From assembly GCA_900544635.1 (NCBI GenBank), contig UQVV01000057.1:1-9528 (forward strand): DNA of 9,528 bases, written 5' to 3'. Source of the DNA: an uncultured Cloacibacillus sp. (GTDB lineage: Bacteria; Synergistota; Synergistia; Synergistales; Synergistaceae). The position numbers and the translations under genes were made by a program. Under the pieces are notes generated by a model. The model was given only the letters and a program-made list of their open reading frames with translations, was not told where the DNA came from and made no database searches. Shown here in pieces: positions 1 through 5,717 of the stretch (positions are counted from its first letter, which is position 1; each line of letters opens with the position of its first letter).

Positions 1-53
1 CGGCGTTTTCCCTTCTCTTTACAACAAATTGCTAACGGAGGACGAACCGCGCC

Positions 54-527
54 TCACCACGGGCGGTCGTAGCGCAGTTCGTTCCACAGATACGTTTCAG
101 CCTCGCAGTTCATCGTTATCTCGCAGTCCAGATGGTATGGTGGTGCATCGAACACGAGCCAGCACTCGAAGGCAAGCGCGGCGTATTCATTGCGCCGAGT
201 AATGAACTCGACGCAGAACTCGCCTTTGTTGACCGCGTTTATAAAATTTCCGGGCTTCCATATCTCAATCTCACAAACGGAACTTCCATCGTCGTTCCAC
301 TGAAAAATACGAACTGCGATTCCGTCGTATCCTCCGCCCTTAATTCTGAAATCCGCCCGCGACGGTCCCGTGAGCACCGTATCGTCTGACCGGTTCTCCG
401 GATGAAGCGACGATACCCAGAAACCGTCTGGAAAGACGAAAGACAGGACGCCGTCCTCAAAGCGCACGGCCTCGGCGCGGCAGTCATGGAGGCTGATATA
501 TTCTTCGGAATCGCTGTGCTTATACAT
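54..527 (-). CDS. Hypothetical protein coupled to the serine dehydratase genes
   Basis: 157-residue protein that I do not recognise. It has no signal peptide and no membrane segment. It is acidic and aromatic-rich, with alternating hydrophobic stretches (for example LSFVFPDGFWVSS near residues 28-40 and LAFECWLVFDAPPYHLDCEI near 118-137), which suggests a small, mostly beta, cytoplasmic fold. The start is well placed: its ATG lies 4 bases after the sdaAA stop, and the end of sdaAA supplies a purine-rich ribosome site (GGCGGGTAGG), so translation is probably coupled. The gene is visibly less GC-rich than sdaAA and uses more mixed codons, which may mean it is a more recent arrival. It could be an accessory factor of the dehydratase or an unrelated passenger such as an immunity-like protein; nothing in the sequence decides this. 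Bases 1-53 beyond its stop show no clear terminator. Confidence 0.75.
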   Translation of the reverse strand: MYKHSDSEEYISLHDCRAEAVRFEDGVLSFVFPDGFWVSSLHPENRSDDTVLTGPSRADFRIKGGGYDGIAVRIFQWNDDGSSVCEIEIWKPGNFINAVNKGEFCVEFITRRNEYAALAFECWLVFDAPPYHLDCEITMNCEAETYLWNELRYDRPW

Positions 528-531
528 TTAC

Positions 532-1413
532 CTACCCGCCGAGCTTCCCCGTCTCGCCTATTCTTTTGACGATCTCCGCCGCCGTCGGCGTGACGGCTAG
601 GCCGCCCTGCGAGGTTTCGCGCAGCGCGGGGGCCATCATGCGGCCTATCTGCCCCATCGAATCGATGACTTCGTCGAGCGGTATCGCGGACTCTATGCCC
701 GCGAGCGCCATGTCCGCGCAGAGGATTCCGTTCGCGACGAGGATGCCGTTGCGCTTGATGCAGGGACATTCGACGAGGCCGCCGACGGGGTCGCAGGCGA
801 GGCCGAGGACGGATTTGAAGGTCATCGCCGCCGCGTGCGCCGAGGCCGCGGGAGAGCCGCCTTCGAGGTAGACAAGCGCCGCCGAGCCCATGGCCGCCGC
901 CGCGCCGCACTCCGCCTGACAGCCGCCGTCGGCGCCCGCGAGCGTAGCCCGGAAGGCCGTCACCTCGCCGACCGCGCCCGCCGTGATGAGCGCGCCGGTA
1001 AGCAGCTCGTCAGTGTCCTTGCCCTCGCCGCGGAAGAACTCCCACGCGAATATCATCCCGGGGATTATGCCGCAGCTTCCAGCCGTCGGCGCGGCGACTA
1101 TGCGCCCCATGACGGCGTTGTACGAGGCGACCTCCATCGCCGTAGCCGAGGCCGCGGCTATGAACTCGCCCGCCATTCCGCCGCCGTGCGCGCGCAGCTT
1201 CGCGCCCATCGGCTCTTCTATGCGGCAGGGTATCGTGTTCGCGCAGGCCTCGCGCACGGAACGGCGCATATCCGCGAGCCGTTCGCTCATACGCGCGCGT
1301 ATCTCTTCGACGGAAATCCCGCTCTCCTTCGAGTCGAGCAGCAGGACGGCCTCGGGGAAGGTTATATTTTTCTCCTCCGCGAGCGCTACGATTTTTTCAA
1401 CGGCCTTGAGCAT
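532..1413 (-). CDS. sdaAA: L-serine dehydratase, iron-sulfur-dependent, alpha chain
   Basis: Catalytic chain (293 residues, normal for the separate alpha subunit) of the oxygen-sensitive [4Fe-4S] L-serine dehydratase, which converts L-serine to pyruvate and ammonia in the cytoplasm. Family motifs are intact: APTAGSCGI (108-116), GADGGCQAECG (160-170) and ACDPVGGLVECPCIKRNG (206-223). Cys165, Cys207 and Cys218 have the spacing C-x41-C-x10-C, the spacing of the cluster-binding cysteines in characterised bacterial L-serine dehydratases. The ATG shares one base with the sdaAB stop (TGATG) and has a GAGGGTG ribosome site, so the two chains are translationally coupled, as expected for a heteromer. 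No residue I would expect is missing. The enzyme suggests serine fermentation or degradation in an anaerobe. Confidence 0.96.
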   Translation of the reverse strand: MLKAVEKIVALAEEKNITFPEAVLLLDSKESGISVEEIRARMSERLADMRRSVREACANTIPCRIEEPMGAKLRAHGGGMAGEFIAAASATAMEVASYNAVMGRIVAAPTAGSCGIIPGMIFAWEFFRGEGKDTDELLTGALITAGAVGEVTAFRATLAGADGGCQAECGAAAAMGSAALVYLEGGSPAASAHAAAMTFKSVLGLACDPVGGLVECPCIKRNGILVANGILCADMALAGIESAIPLDEVIDSMGQIGRMMAPALRETSQGGLAVTPTAAEIVKRIGETGKLGG

Positions 1414-2075
1414 CAGTCTTCACCCTCTATCTTTATCACGCGGACGATGCCCGGGTGCATGTTGCGCATAACTTCCGTGTCCACGCCAGCGCCCGCGGGG
1501 TCGAGCTCTATCACCATCGTCGCGAGGCCGCCGCGCGAGTCGCGGTGCAGCCTCATCGTCGCGATGTTCACGCCGTGCGCCGAGAGGTACGACGTGACGG
1601 CGCTGACGACGCCCTGAACGTCCTTGTTCATTATTATCACGGCGGGCAGCGCGCACGATATGTCGACCTGGAAGCCGTCGAGCTTGTGCAGCAGCACCGC
1701 GCCGCCGCCTATCGAGTAGCCGACCGCCTCCATCGTGCGGCCGTCGCCCTCGACGACGACGCGCACGGAATTCGGATGCGCGCCCGCAACTTCTTCAATG
1801 TGGAACTCGAATTCCATCCCGGCCTCGCGCGCGAGCTCGAAGGCGCGCCTTATGCCCGGGTCGTCCTGCGCCATGCCCATGAGTCCCGCGACGAGCGCCT
1901 TGTCCGTTCCGTGGCCCGCGCCGGTGCTCGCGAAGCTGCCGCGCATGTAGAGCGCCGCCTTTTTTATCTCGCCGCCCCAGCACATGCGGACGATGCGCCC
2001 GATGTGCGCGGCTCCCGCGGTGTGGCTCGACGACGGCCCGACCATGACGGGCCCGATGATTTCCCAAACCGGCAT
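1413..2075 (-). CDS. sdaAB: L-serine dehydratase, iron-sulfur-dependent, beta chain with ACT domain
   Basis: Beta chain (220 residues, the usual length) of the two-subunit L-serine dehydratase. The N-terminal signature IGPVMVGPSSSHTAGA (7-22) is diagnostic. The C-terminal region, about residues 147-220 (from VIIMNKDVQGVVSAV onward), is an ACT domain, usually a site of amino-acid sensing and subunit contact. The ATG is preceded by a GGGGTGAT ribosome site about 4 bases away. It is the first gene of the minus-strand unit sdaAB-sdaAA-hypothetical, and its stop overlaps the sdaAA start by one base. A candidate promoter lies just upstream. Confidence 0.96.
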   Translation of the reverse strand: MPVWEIIGPVMVGPSSSHTAGAAHIGRIVRMCWGGEIKKAALYMRGSFASTGAGHGTDKALVAGLMGMAQDDPGIRRAFELAREAGMEFEFHIEEVAGAHPNSVRVVVEGDGRTMEAVGYSIGGGAVLLHKLDGFQVDISCALPAVIIMNKDVQGVVSAVTSYLSAHGVNIATMRLHRDSRGGLATMVIELDPAGAGVDTEVMRNMHPGIVRVIKIEGED

Positions 2076-2097
2076 ACTATCACCCCGATTTCAGAGG

Positions 2098-2127
2098 ATT
2101 ATGCGATACAGAGCTATCTTATATGAA
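2098..2127 (-). promoter_or_regulatory. Candidate promoter of the sdaAB-sdaAA unit
   Basis: On the minus strand, TTCATA (four of six matches to the -35 consensus) and CATAAT (five of six to the -10) are separated by 18 bases, with the -10 ending 22 bases before the sdaAB ATG. This is the only AT-rich patch between the sdaAB start and the GC-rich block further upstream. The -35 is weak, so the assignment is tentative. Confidence 0.35.
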
Positions 2128-2422
2128 GCGGCGCGAAAATACAAACGCGCGCGCGGCGCGGCGGACGTTCCGCGACGCACCGCCGCGCGCCGCGGCTTAA
2201 CGAAGGCGGCGCGAAACGGCGGATTTTCCGCGGATTTTACGAAAGCGGCGCAGAGCGCGCGAAGCCGCCCAAACGCGCCGGACTTTTCCTCAAATCGCGG
2301 CGCGCGCCAGTTCCGCGCAGACGCCGCGGCGTATGGACGCGCGCATGAAACCGCCGCCGCGGCGCAAAATCCGCCGAAGCGAAAAAAATCGTTTTTCCCC
2401 GGCTGCACGCCGCATTCGGCAC
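2128..2422. other. GC-rich non-coding stretch between divergent units
   Basis: About 300 bases between the sda promoter side and the lysW promoter, dominated by repeated short words such as GCGGCGC, CGCGCG and CCGCGG with interspersed A/T runs. Frames of over 100 codons are open on both strands, but their translations are Arg/Ala-rich and low in complexity, lack a recognisable fold and lack a good ribosome site. I see no RNA gene, insertion sequence or attachment site. A short GCGGA-TTT-TCCGC hairpin is present but has no clear terminator tract. Confidence 0.5.
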
Positions 2423-2450
2423 TTGACAAATAAAATCTTCGGTGTATCAT
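2423..2450 (+). promoter_or_regulatory. Strong sigma-70-type promoter of the lysW operon
   Basis: A perfect -35 TTGACA (2423-2428) and a -10 TATCAT (2445-2450, five of six) are separated by 16 bases and followed by AT-rich DNA. It lies about 190 bases before lysW, giving a leader of about 180 nt that holds an inverted repeat and an arginine-rich short frame. It is the best promoter in the window and the only good one upstream of lysW. Confidence 0.8.
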
Positions 2451-2459
2451 ACCTCACCA

Positions 2460-2488
2460 GGATAAATGAACTTTTTATTATTTTATCC
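2460..2488. repeat. Inverted repeat just downstream of the lysW promoter
   Basis: GGATAAA (2460-2466) and TTTATCC (2482-2488) form a perfect 7-base inverted repeat separated by 15 bases, starting about at the expected transcription start. It could be a repressor operator or a weak RNA hairpin. A 9-codon frame encoding MNFLLFYPI (2466-2495) lies inside it, with AGGA only three bases before its ATG. Confidence 0.35.
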
Positions 2489-2504
2489 AATCTAAATAGT
2501 TAAA

Positions 2505-2559
2505 TCTACAGCAATTTATGAACCGCCGTAAGAATTTCAGGCGCAGACGAGGTTGTAGA
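2505..2559 (+). promoter_or_regulatory. Possible RNA stem enclosing the arginine-rich leader frame
   Basis: Bases 2505-2512 (TCTACAGC) can pair with 2552-2559 (GGTTGTAGA read from its second base): six Watson-Crick pairs, one G-U and one closing C-G. Inside, CGCC (2524-2527) can pair with GGCG (2540-2543). A ribosome moving through or pausing in the arginine-rich frame would melt or hold this structure. The pairing was found by eye, without folding energies. Confidence 0.3.
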
Positions 2560-2577
2560 GGACAAATTATTAGATAA
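2518..2577 (+). CDS. Putative arginine-rich leader peptide upstream of lysW
   Basis: A 19-codon frame, ATG to TAA, encoding MNRRKNFRRRRGCRGQIIR: eight Arg and one Lys, with four consecutive Arg at codons 8-11. Arginine is spelled CGC, CGT, AGG, CGC, AGA, CGA, AGA, AGA, whereas the surrounding genes use mostly CGC. This variety argues that the amino acid, not a nucleotide repeat, is being kept. It is a local GC-rich island in an otherwise AT-rich leader, 62 bases before lysW. The weak points are the absence of a good ribosome site before the ATG and the lack of an evident intrinsic terminator between this frame and lysW. If real, it would stall ribosomes when charged Arg-tRNA is scarce and so regulate the operon. 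Confidence 0.5.
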   Translation: MNRRKNFRRRRGCRGQIIR

Positions 2578-2639
2578 ATAGAAAATAAAAAGTTCGATAA
2601 AGTTTAATAAAATAAAAAATTTTACTGGAGGTTATTTCA

Positions 2640-2807
2640 ATGAAAGCTGTATGCGTAGTTTGCGAGGCCAATGTCACCGTTCCGGACGATTGCTGCGAAG
2701 GCGAGCTCGTCATCTGCCCCGACTGCGGGACCGAGCTCGAGGTAGTTTCGCTCGAACCGCTCACGCTTGAGGAAGCGCCGCAGGTTCAGGAAGACTGGGG
2801 AGAATAA
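2640..2807 (+). CDS. lysW: Amino-group carrier protein LysW
   Basis: A 55-residue acidic carrier protein. It ends in EDWGE, the conserved LysW tail whose terminal glutamate gamma-carboxyl is joined to the amino group of 2-aminoadipate (lysine route) or glutamate (arginine route), protecting the intermediate and presenting it to LysZ, LysY, LysJ and LysK. The N-terminal half is a small zinc-binding domain with C5-x2-C8 and CPDCG (C26, C29). An additional vicinal pair, Cys18-Cys19, lies between the zinc knuckles. The ATG has GGAGG (2627-2631) at 8-base spacing. The stop and the lysX ATG share one base (TAATG), so carrier and ligase are coupled. Whether the substrate is aminoadipate or glutamate cannot be read from this protein; the arginine-rich leader favours glutamate. 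Confidence 0.95.
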   Translation: MKAVCVVCEANVTVPDDCCEGELVICPDCGTELEVVSLEPLTLEEAPQVQEDWGE

Positions 2808-3643
2808 TGGCCGTCCTGCGCATTCTCTTCACGCGCCTGCGCACTGAGGAGAAGCTGCTTAAAGAGGCGGCGGAGCGCCTCGGCATTCCGTGCGAGCTTC
2901 AGCTCGTCTCGGACACCGTATTCGGCGGCGAGCCGTTCTGCTCGCAGGACGACGTCGTGCTCGCGCGCTGCGTCTCGCACAACCAGAACGAAGCGGTCGC
3001 GCAGATGCTCGAGACCCAGGGCATACGCGTCGTGAACTCGTCGCACGTCATGGGCGTCTGCGGCAACAAGCTGACGACCTCGTGCGTGCTCGAGCAGGCG
3101 GGCGTGCCGCAGCCGAAGTATCTCGTCGCCTTCACGCAGGAGGGCGCGCTCGACGCGGTCGAGCGTCTCGGCTATCCCGCGGTCTGCAAGCCCGTCTCCG
3201 GGAGCTGGGGCCGTCTGCTCGCGAAGCTCAACGACAGGGAGAGCGCGGAGGCCGTCTTCGAGCATAAGGCGATGCTCGGCGCGATTCACAACACCTTCTA
3301 CATTCAGGAGTTCGTCGACAAGGGCAGCTTCGACGTGCGCGCCTTCGTCGTCGACGGAGAGCCGCTCTGCGCCATCGCGCGCACGAGCCAGCACTGGATC
3401 ACGAACACGGCGCGCGGAGGCTCGGCCTCGAACATGCCGCTCGACGACGAGGTCTCCGAGCTGCTGCGCTCGGTGCACCGCGCGATAGGCGGCGAGTTCC
3501 TCGCTGTCGACCTCTTCAAGAGCAACGGACGCTGGCTCGTCAACGAGGTCAACGACGGCGGAGAGTTCCGCAACTCGATAGCCCCGACCGGCAAGGACAT
3601 CCCGGGCGCGGTGGTCGAGGCGGCGTGGAACAAGAGAAGATAA
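2807..3643 (+). CDS. lysX: LysW-aminoadipate/glutamate ligase (LysX/ArgX-type, ATP-grasp)
   Basis: ATP-dependent ligase (278 residues, typical length) that attaches the alpha-amino group of 2-aminoadipate or glutamate to the C-terminal glutamate of LysW. The fold is RimK-like ATP-grasp. Visible landmarks are VCKPVSGSWGRLLAK (126-140, nucleotide-binding lysine and glycine loop), FYIQEFVDK (164-172), HWITNTARGGSASN (196-209, substrate loop) and AVDLFKSNGRWLVNEVNDGGEFRNS (233-257), with Asp235, Glu247 and Asn249 as likely magnesium ligands. The start overlaps the lysW stop by one base. The family includes both lysine- and arginine-pathway enzymes, and I cannot assign the substrate from motifs with confidence. 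Confidence 0.93.
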   Translation: MAVLRILFTRLRTEEKLLKEAAERLGIPCELQLVSDTVFGGEPFCSQDDVVLARCVSHNQNEAVAQMLETQGIRVVNSSHVMGVCGNKLTTSCVLEQAGVPQPKYLVAFTQEGALDAVERLGYPAVCKPVSGSWGRLLAKLNDRESAEAVFEHKAMLGAIHNTFYIQEFVDKGSFDVRAFVVDGEPLCAIARTSQHWITNTARGGSASNMPLDDEVSELLRSVHRAIGGEFLAVDLFKSNGRWLVNEVNDGGEFRNSIAPTGKDIPGAVVEAAWNKRR

Positions 3644-3645
3644 AG

Positions 3646-3747
3646 ATGAATTTTTACGCGGCCCGCACGACGCTCATAAAGCGCGGAAAGTGCAAGCGCA
3701 TAAAGCGCTCGCTCGGCGGGACGCGGATTTTTGCCGGAGGTTTCTAG
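3646..3747 (+). CDS. Putative Lys/Arg-rich leader peptide between lysX and lysY
   Basis: A 33-codon frame beginning two bases after the lysX stop (TAA-AG-ATG), so ribosomes ending lysX could re-initiate here. It starts MNFYAAR, and its centre reads IKRGKCKRIKR (codons 11-21), seven Lys/Arg in eleven residues; overall it has 4 Lys and 5 Arg. A 10-base direct repeat CATAAAGCGC (3675-3684 and 3699-3708), offset by exactly eight codons, supplies part of this core. The stop overlaps a small hairpin (AGCGC-TCGG-GCGCT, 3746-3759), and an intrinsic terminator follows 27 bases later. This is the arrangement of a transcription attenuator for an operon making a basic amino acid. It could also be a chance frame in GC-rich spacer DNA. 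Confidence 0.4.
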   Translation: MNFYAARTTLIKRGKCKRIKRSLGGTRIFAGGF

Positions 3748-3774
3748 CGCTCGGGCGCTCGACGGCGGATTCAC

Positions 3775-3808
3775 GGCTCGCTCCATACGGAAGCGGGCCT
3801 TTATTTTT
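3775..3808 (+). terminator. Intrinsic terminator inside the operon, candidate attenuator
   Basis: GGCTCGC (3775-3781) pairs with GCGGGCC (3793-3799; one G-U pair), and TCC (3782-3784) with GGA (3789-3791). This leaves one bulged A and an ATAC loop, followed by TTTATTTTT (3800-3808). It sits between lysX and lysY, only 36 bases before the lysY ATG, and I see no good promoter in that gap, so downstream genes must depend on read-through. The left arm (3777-3781) could instead pair with GCGGG at 3716-3720, a possible but short antiterminator. Confidence 0.7.
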
Positions 3809-3844
3809 GAGTTTTCATAAATTTTTCGAAGGGGAGAATTTTTC

Positions 3845-4894
3845 ATGTCAGACAGGATTCCCGTAACAATATGGGGCGCGACGGGCTTCGCCGGAGCGGA
3901 GCTGCTCCGCATCTTCGCGCGCCATCCGCATTTCGAAGTGATAGGCGCGGTTTCGCGCTCGAAGGCCGGCACGTCGGTCGGCGCGGCGCATCCGCATCTG
4001 CGCCACGTATATAACGAGATGACCTTCATTTCGCCGGAGGAGGCCGCACAGCTTTCGCCCGCCGTTTCGTTCCTCGCGCTGCCCCACCGCGCCTCGGCGC
4101 AGGAGGCTGTGCGCAGGCTCGAAGCGGGCGAGCGCGTCGTCGACCTTTCGGCGGACTTCCGCCTCCGCAGCGCGGAAGAATATAAAAACTGGTACGGCGT
4201 CGACCACCCCGCGCCGGAGCTTCTCTCTGAAGCGGTCTACGGCCTGCCGGAGCTGCACCGCGCGGAGATGGCGAGCGCGCGGCTGATATCGGGCGTCGGC
4301 TGCAACGCGACATCGGTAATCACGGCGCTGCTTCCGCTCGCGAAGGCGGGACTTATTGAGGAAGCGCGCGTCGAGTGCCGCGTCGGTTCGTCCGAAGCCG
4401 GAGCGAACGCCGACGAAGGCTCGGCGCACGCGATGCGCAGCCGCGCAATGCGCGTGGTCAGCCCCTTCGTACACCGCCACATGGCGGAGGTCGTGCAGGA
4501 GCTTTCGCTGCCGATGAGCGCCTTCACTATGGGCGTCACGACGGCGGAGATGGTGCGCGGCATCCAGTGCCTCGCGCACGTCACGCTGAACCGCCAGGTG
4601 CGCGAGGCGGAGATATGGAAGCTCTACCGCGCCGCGTGGAACGGCGAGCCTTTCGTGTCGTTCACGCCCGCGAAGCCCGCGCACTTCCGTATTCCGGACC
4701 CGCGTTTCGTACTCGGCAGCAACCGCGTGCTGACGGGCTTCATGCTCGCGGAGGACGGACGCCGCATGATAGCGGCCTCGGCTATAGACAACCTTATGAA
4801 GGGCGCGGCGGGCTCCGCGGTACAGTGCGCCAACCTGATGTTCGGCTTGGACGAGACCGAAGGGCTCGACATGATGCCCGTCTACCCGGCGTAG
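3845..4894 (+). CDS. lysY: LysW-aminoadipyl/glutamyl-phosphate reductase (ArgC/LysY family)
   Basis: NADPH-dependent reductase (349 residues, the usual length) that turns the LysW-bound acyl phosphate made by LysZ into the semialdehyde. The N-terminal nucleotide fold shows GATGFAG (11-17). The catalytic cysteine is Cys153 in GVGCNATS (150-157), and the active-site histidine region is FVHRHMAEVVQEL (208-220). VYGLPE (131-136) and the C-terminal GAAGSAVQCANLMFG are further family marks. The ATG has AGGGGAG about 8 bases upstream. It opens the lysYZJK block, whose four genes are nearly contiguous. ArgC, which acts on free N-acetylglutamyl phosphate, is closely related; the presence of lysW and lysX points to the carrier-bound substrate. 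Confidence 0.92.
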   Translation: MSDRIPVTIWGATGFAGAELLRIFARHPHFEVIGAVSRSKAGTSVGAAHPHLRHVYNEMTFISPEEAAQLSPAVSFLALPHRASAQEAVRRLEAGERVVDLSADFRLRSAEEYKNWYGVDHPAPELLSEAVYGLPELHRAEMASARLISGVGCNATSVITALLPLAKAGLIEEARVECRVGSSEAGANADEGSAHAMRSRAMRVVSPFVHRHMAEVVQELSLPMSAFTMGVTTAEMVRGIQCLAHVTLNRQVREAEIWKLYRAAWNGEPFVSFTPAKPAHFRIPDPRFVLGSNRVLTGFMLAEDGRRMIAASAIDNLMKGAAGSAVQCANLMFGLDETEGLDMMPVYPA

Positions 4895-4898
4895 GAGG
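4894..4898 (+). promoter_or_regulatory. Ribosome binding site that decides the lysZ start
   Basis: GGAGG begins at the last base of the lysY stop codon. It is only 3 bases from the GTG at 4902 but 9 bases from the ATG at 4908, so the ATG is the better start. Confidence 0.7.
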
Positions 4899-4907
4899 CG
4901 CGTGACT

Positions 4908-5717
4908 ATGATAGGAGTAGTAAAAATCGGCGGCGCTTCGGGCAACGCGCTCGAGCCGCTCATGGACGAAGTAGCGAAAAGAGTCGCCGCGGGCGAGCGC
5001 TGGATAGTCGTACACGGCGCGAGCGGCGTTATGAACGACCTCTGCGCCGAGCGCGGCGTCGCTATACGCATGGTGACGAGCCCCAGCGGATACAGAAGCC
5101 GTTTCGTCGGCGAAAAGGAGCGCGAGCTCTTCCGCGAGGCTGCGCTCTCGTACGGCGCGCGCATAAAAACGCTGCTCGAAGAGCGCGGCGTGAAGGCCGA
5201 ACAGGCCGACCCGGAGCAGGCGGCATACGCCGTCGCGAAGCGCAAGGACTTCCTGCGCGAGAGCGTCAACGGGCGCATAAGGATACTGCGCGGCAACTAC
5301 AGCGGAACGGTCACGAAAATCGACGCCGCACCGCTGACCGCTATGCTCGACGCGGGAATCGTTCCCGTCCTGCCGCCGCTCGCGCTCGACGCGGAGCTTT
5401 CGATATCGCTCAACATCGACGGCGACCGCCTCGCGGCGCAGATAGCGGGCGCGGTGCGCGCCGAGCTCATGGTAATACTCTCCAACGTCCCCGGCCTCAT
5501 GAAGGATATCAACGACACCGCTTCGCTCATCACCTCGGGCCGCCTCGCGCAGTGGGACATCATCGAGCACTACGCCGAGGGCAACATGAAAAGAAAGCTC
5601 GTCGCCTGCAAAGAGGCGCTCGAGCTCTCCGTGCCGAAGGTCTATCTCGCCGACGGGCGCGTGCCGTCGCCCATAGCGAACGCTGAGGAGGGACACGCGA
5701 CATGTCTGGTTCGTTAA
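4908..5717 (+). CDS. lysZ: LysW-aminoadipate/glutamate kinase (LysZ/ArgB family)
   Basis: Amino-acid kinase (269 residues from the ATG) that phosphorylates the side-chain carboxyl of aminoadipate or glutamate held on LysW. Visible motifs are VVKIGGASGN (4-13, phosphate-binding lysine and glycines), HGASG (36-40), a GYRSR segment (61-65) in the substrate region, SLNIDGDRLAAQIAGA, ILSNVPGLMKD and GNMKRKLVACKEAL near the C terminus. A GTG six bases earlier is in frame but too close to the ribosome site. The lysY stop is 13 bases upstream, and the gene overlaps lysJ by 16 bases. N-acetylglutamate kinase ArgB is the alternative family member; gene context favours the LysW-dependent enzyme. Confidence 0.92.
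   Translation: MIGVVKIGGASGNALEPLMDEVAKRVAAGERWIVVHGASGVMNDLCAERGVAIRMVTSPSGYRSRFVGEKERELFREAALSYGARIKTLLEERGVKAEQADPEQAAYAVAKRKDFLRESVNGRIRILRGNYSGTVTKIDAAPLTAMLDAGIVPVLPPLALDAELSISLNIDGDRLAAQIAGAVRAELMVILSNVPGLMKDINDTASLITSGRLAQWDIIEHYAEGNMKRKLVACKEALELSVPKVYLADGRVPSPIANAEEGHATCLVR

Noticed and set aside
1984..2450. Overlapping frames of 149 and 119 codons in the GC-rich spacer
   Set aside because: Low-complexity Arg/Ala-rich translations on both strands, no good ribosome site, and one would overlap sdaAB and its promoter.
2464..2484. Arginine-repressor box in the lysW leader
   Set aside because: Only one half (ATGAA) resembles the consensus; the second half does not match. A similar half-like stretch at 3646 coincides with a start codon and is also incomplete.
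2452..2631. Pairing of CCTCACCAG at the start of the leader with the lysW ribosome site
   Set aside because: Half of the left arm probably lies before the transcription start, and the pairing needs a two-base bulge.
2451..2639. Lysine riboswitch in the lysW leader
   Set aside because: The leader is too AT-rich and lacks the conserved junction sequences and multi-helix layout of the L box.
4902..4907. GTG start for lysZ
   Set aside because: Only 3 bases from the GGAGG; the ATG at 4908 has the proper 9-base spacing and gives the usual kinase N terminus.
3848..5296. Open frame of 482 codons on the minus strand opposite lysY and lysZ
   Set aside because: Composition is the Arg/Ala/His-rich shadow expected opposite GC-rich genes; no motif, and both plus-strand genes are certain.
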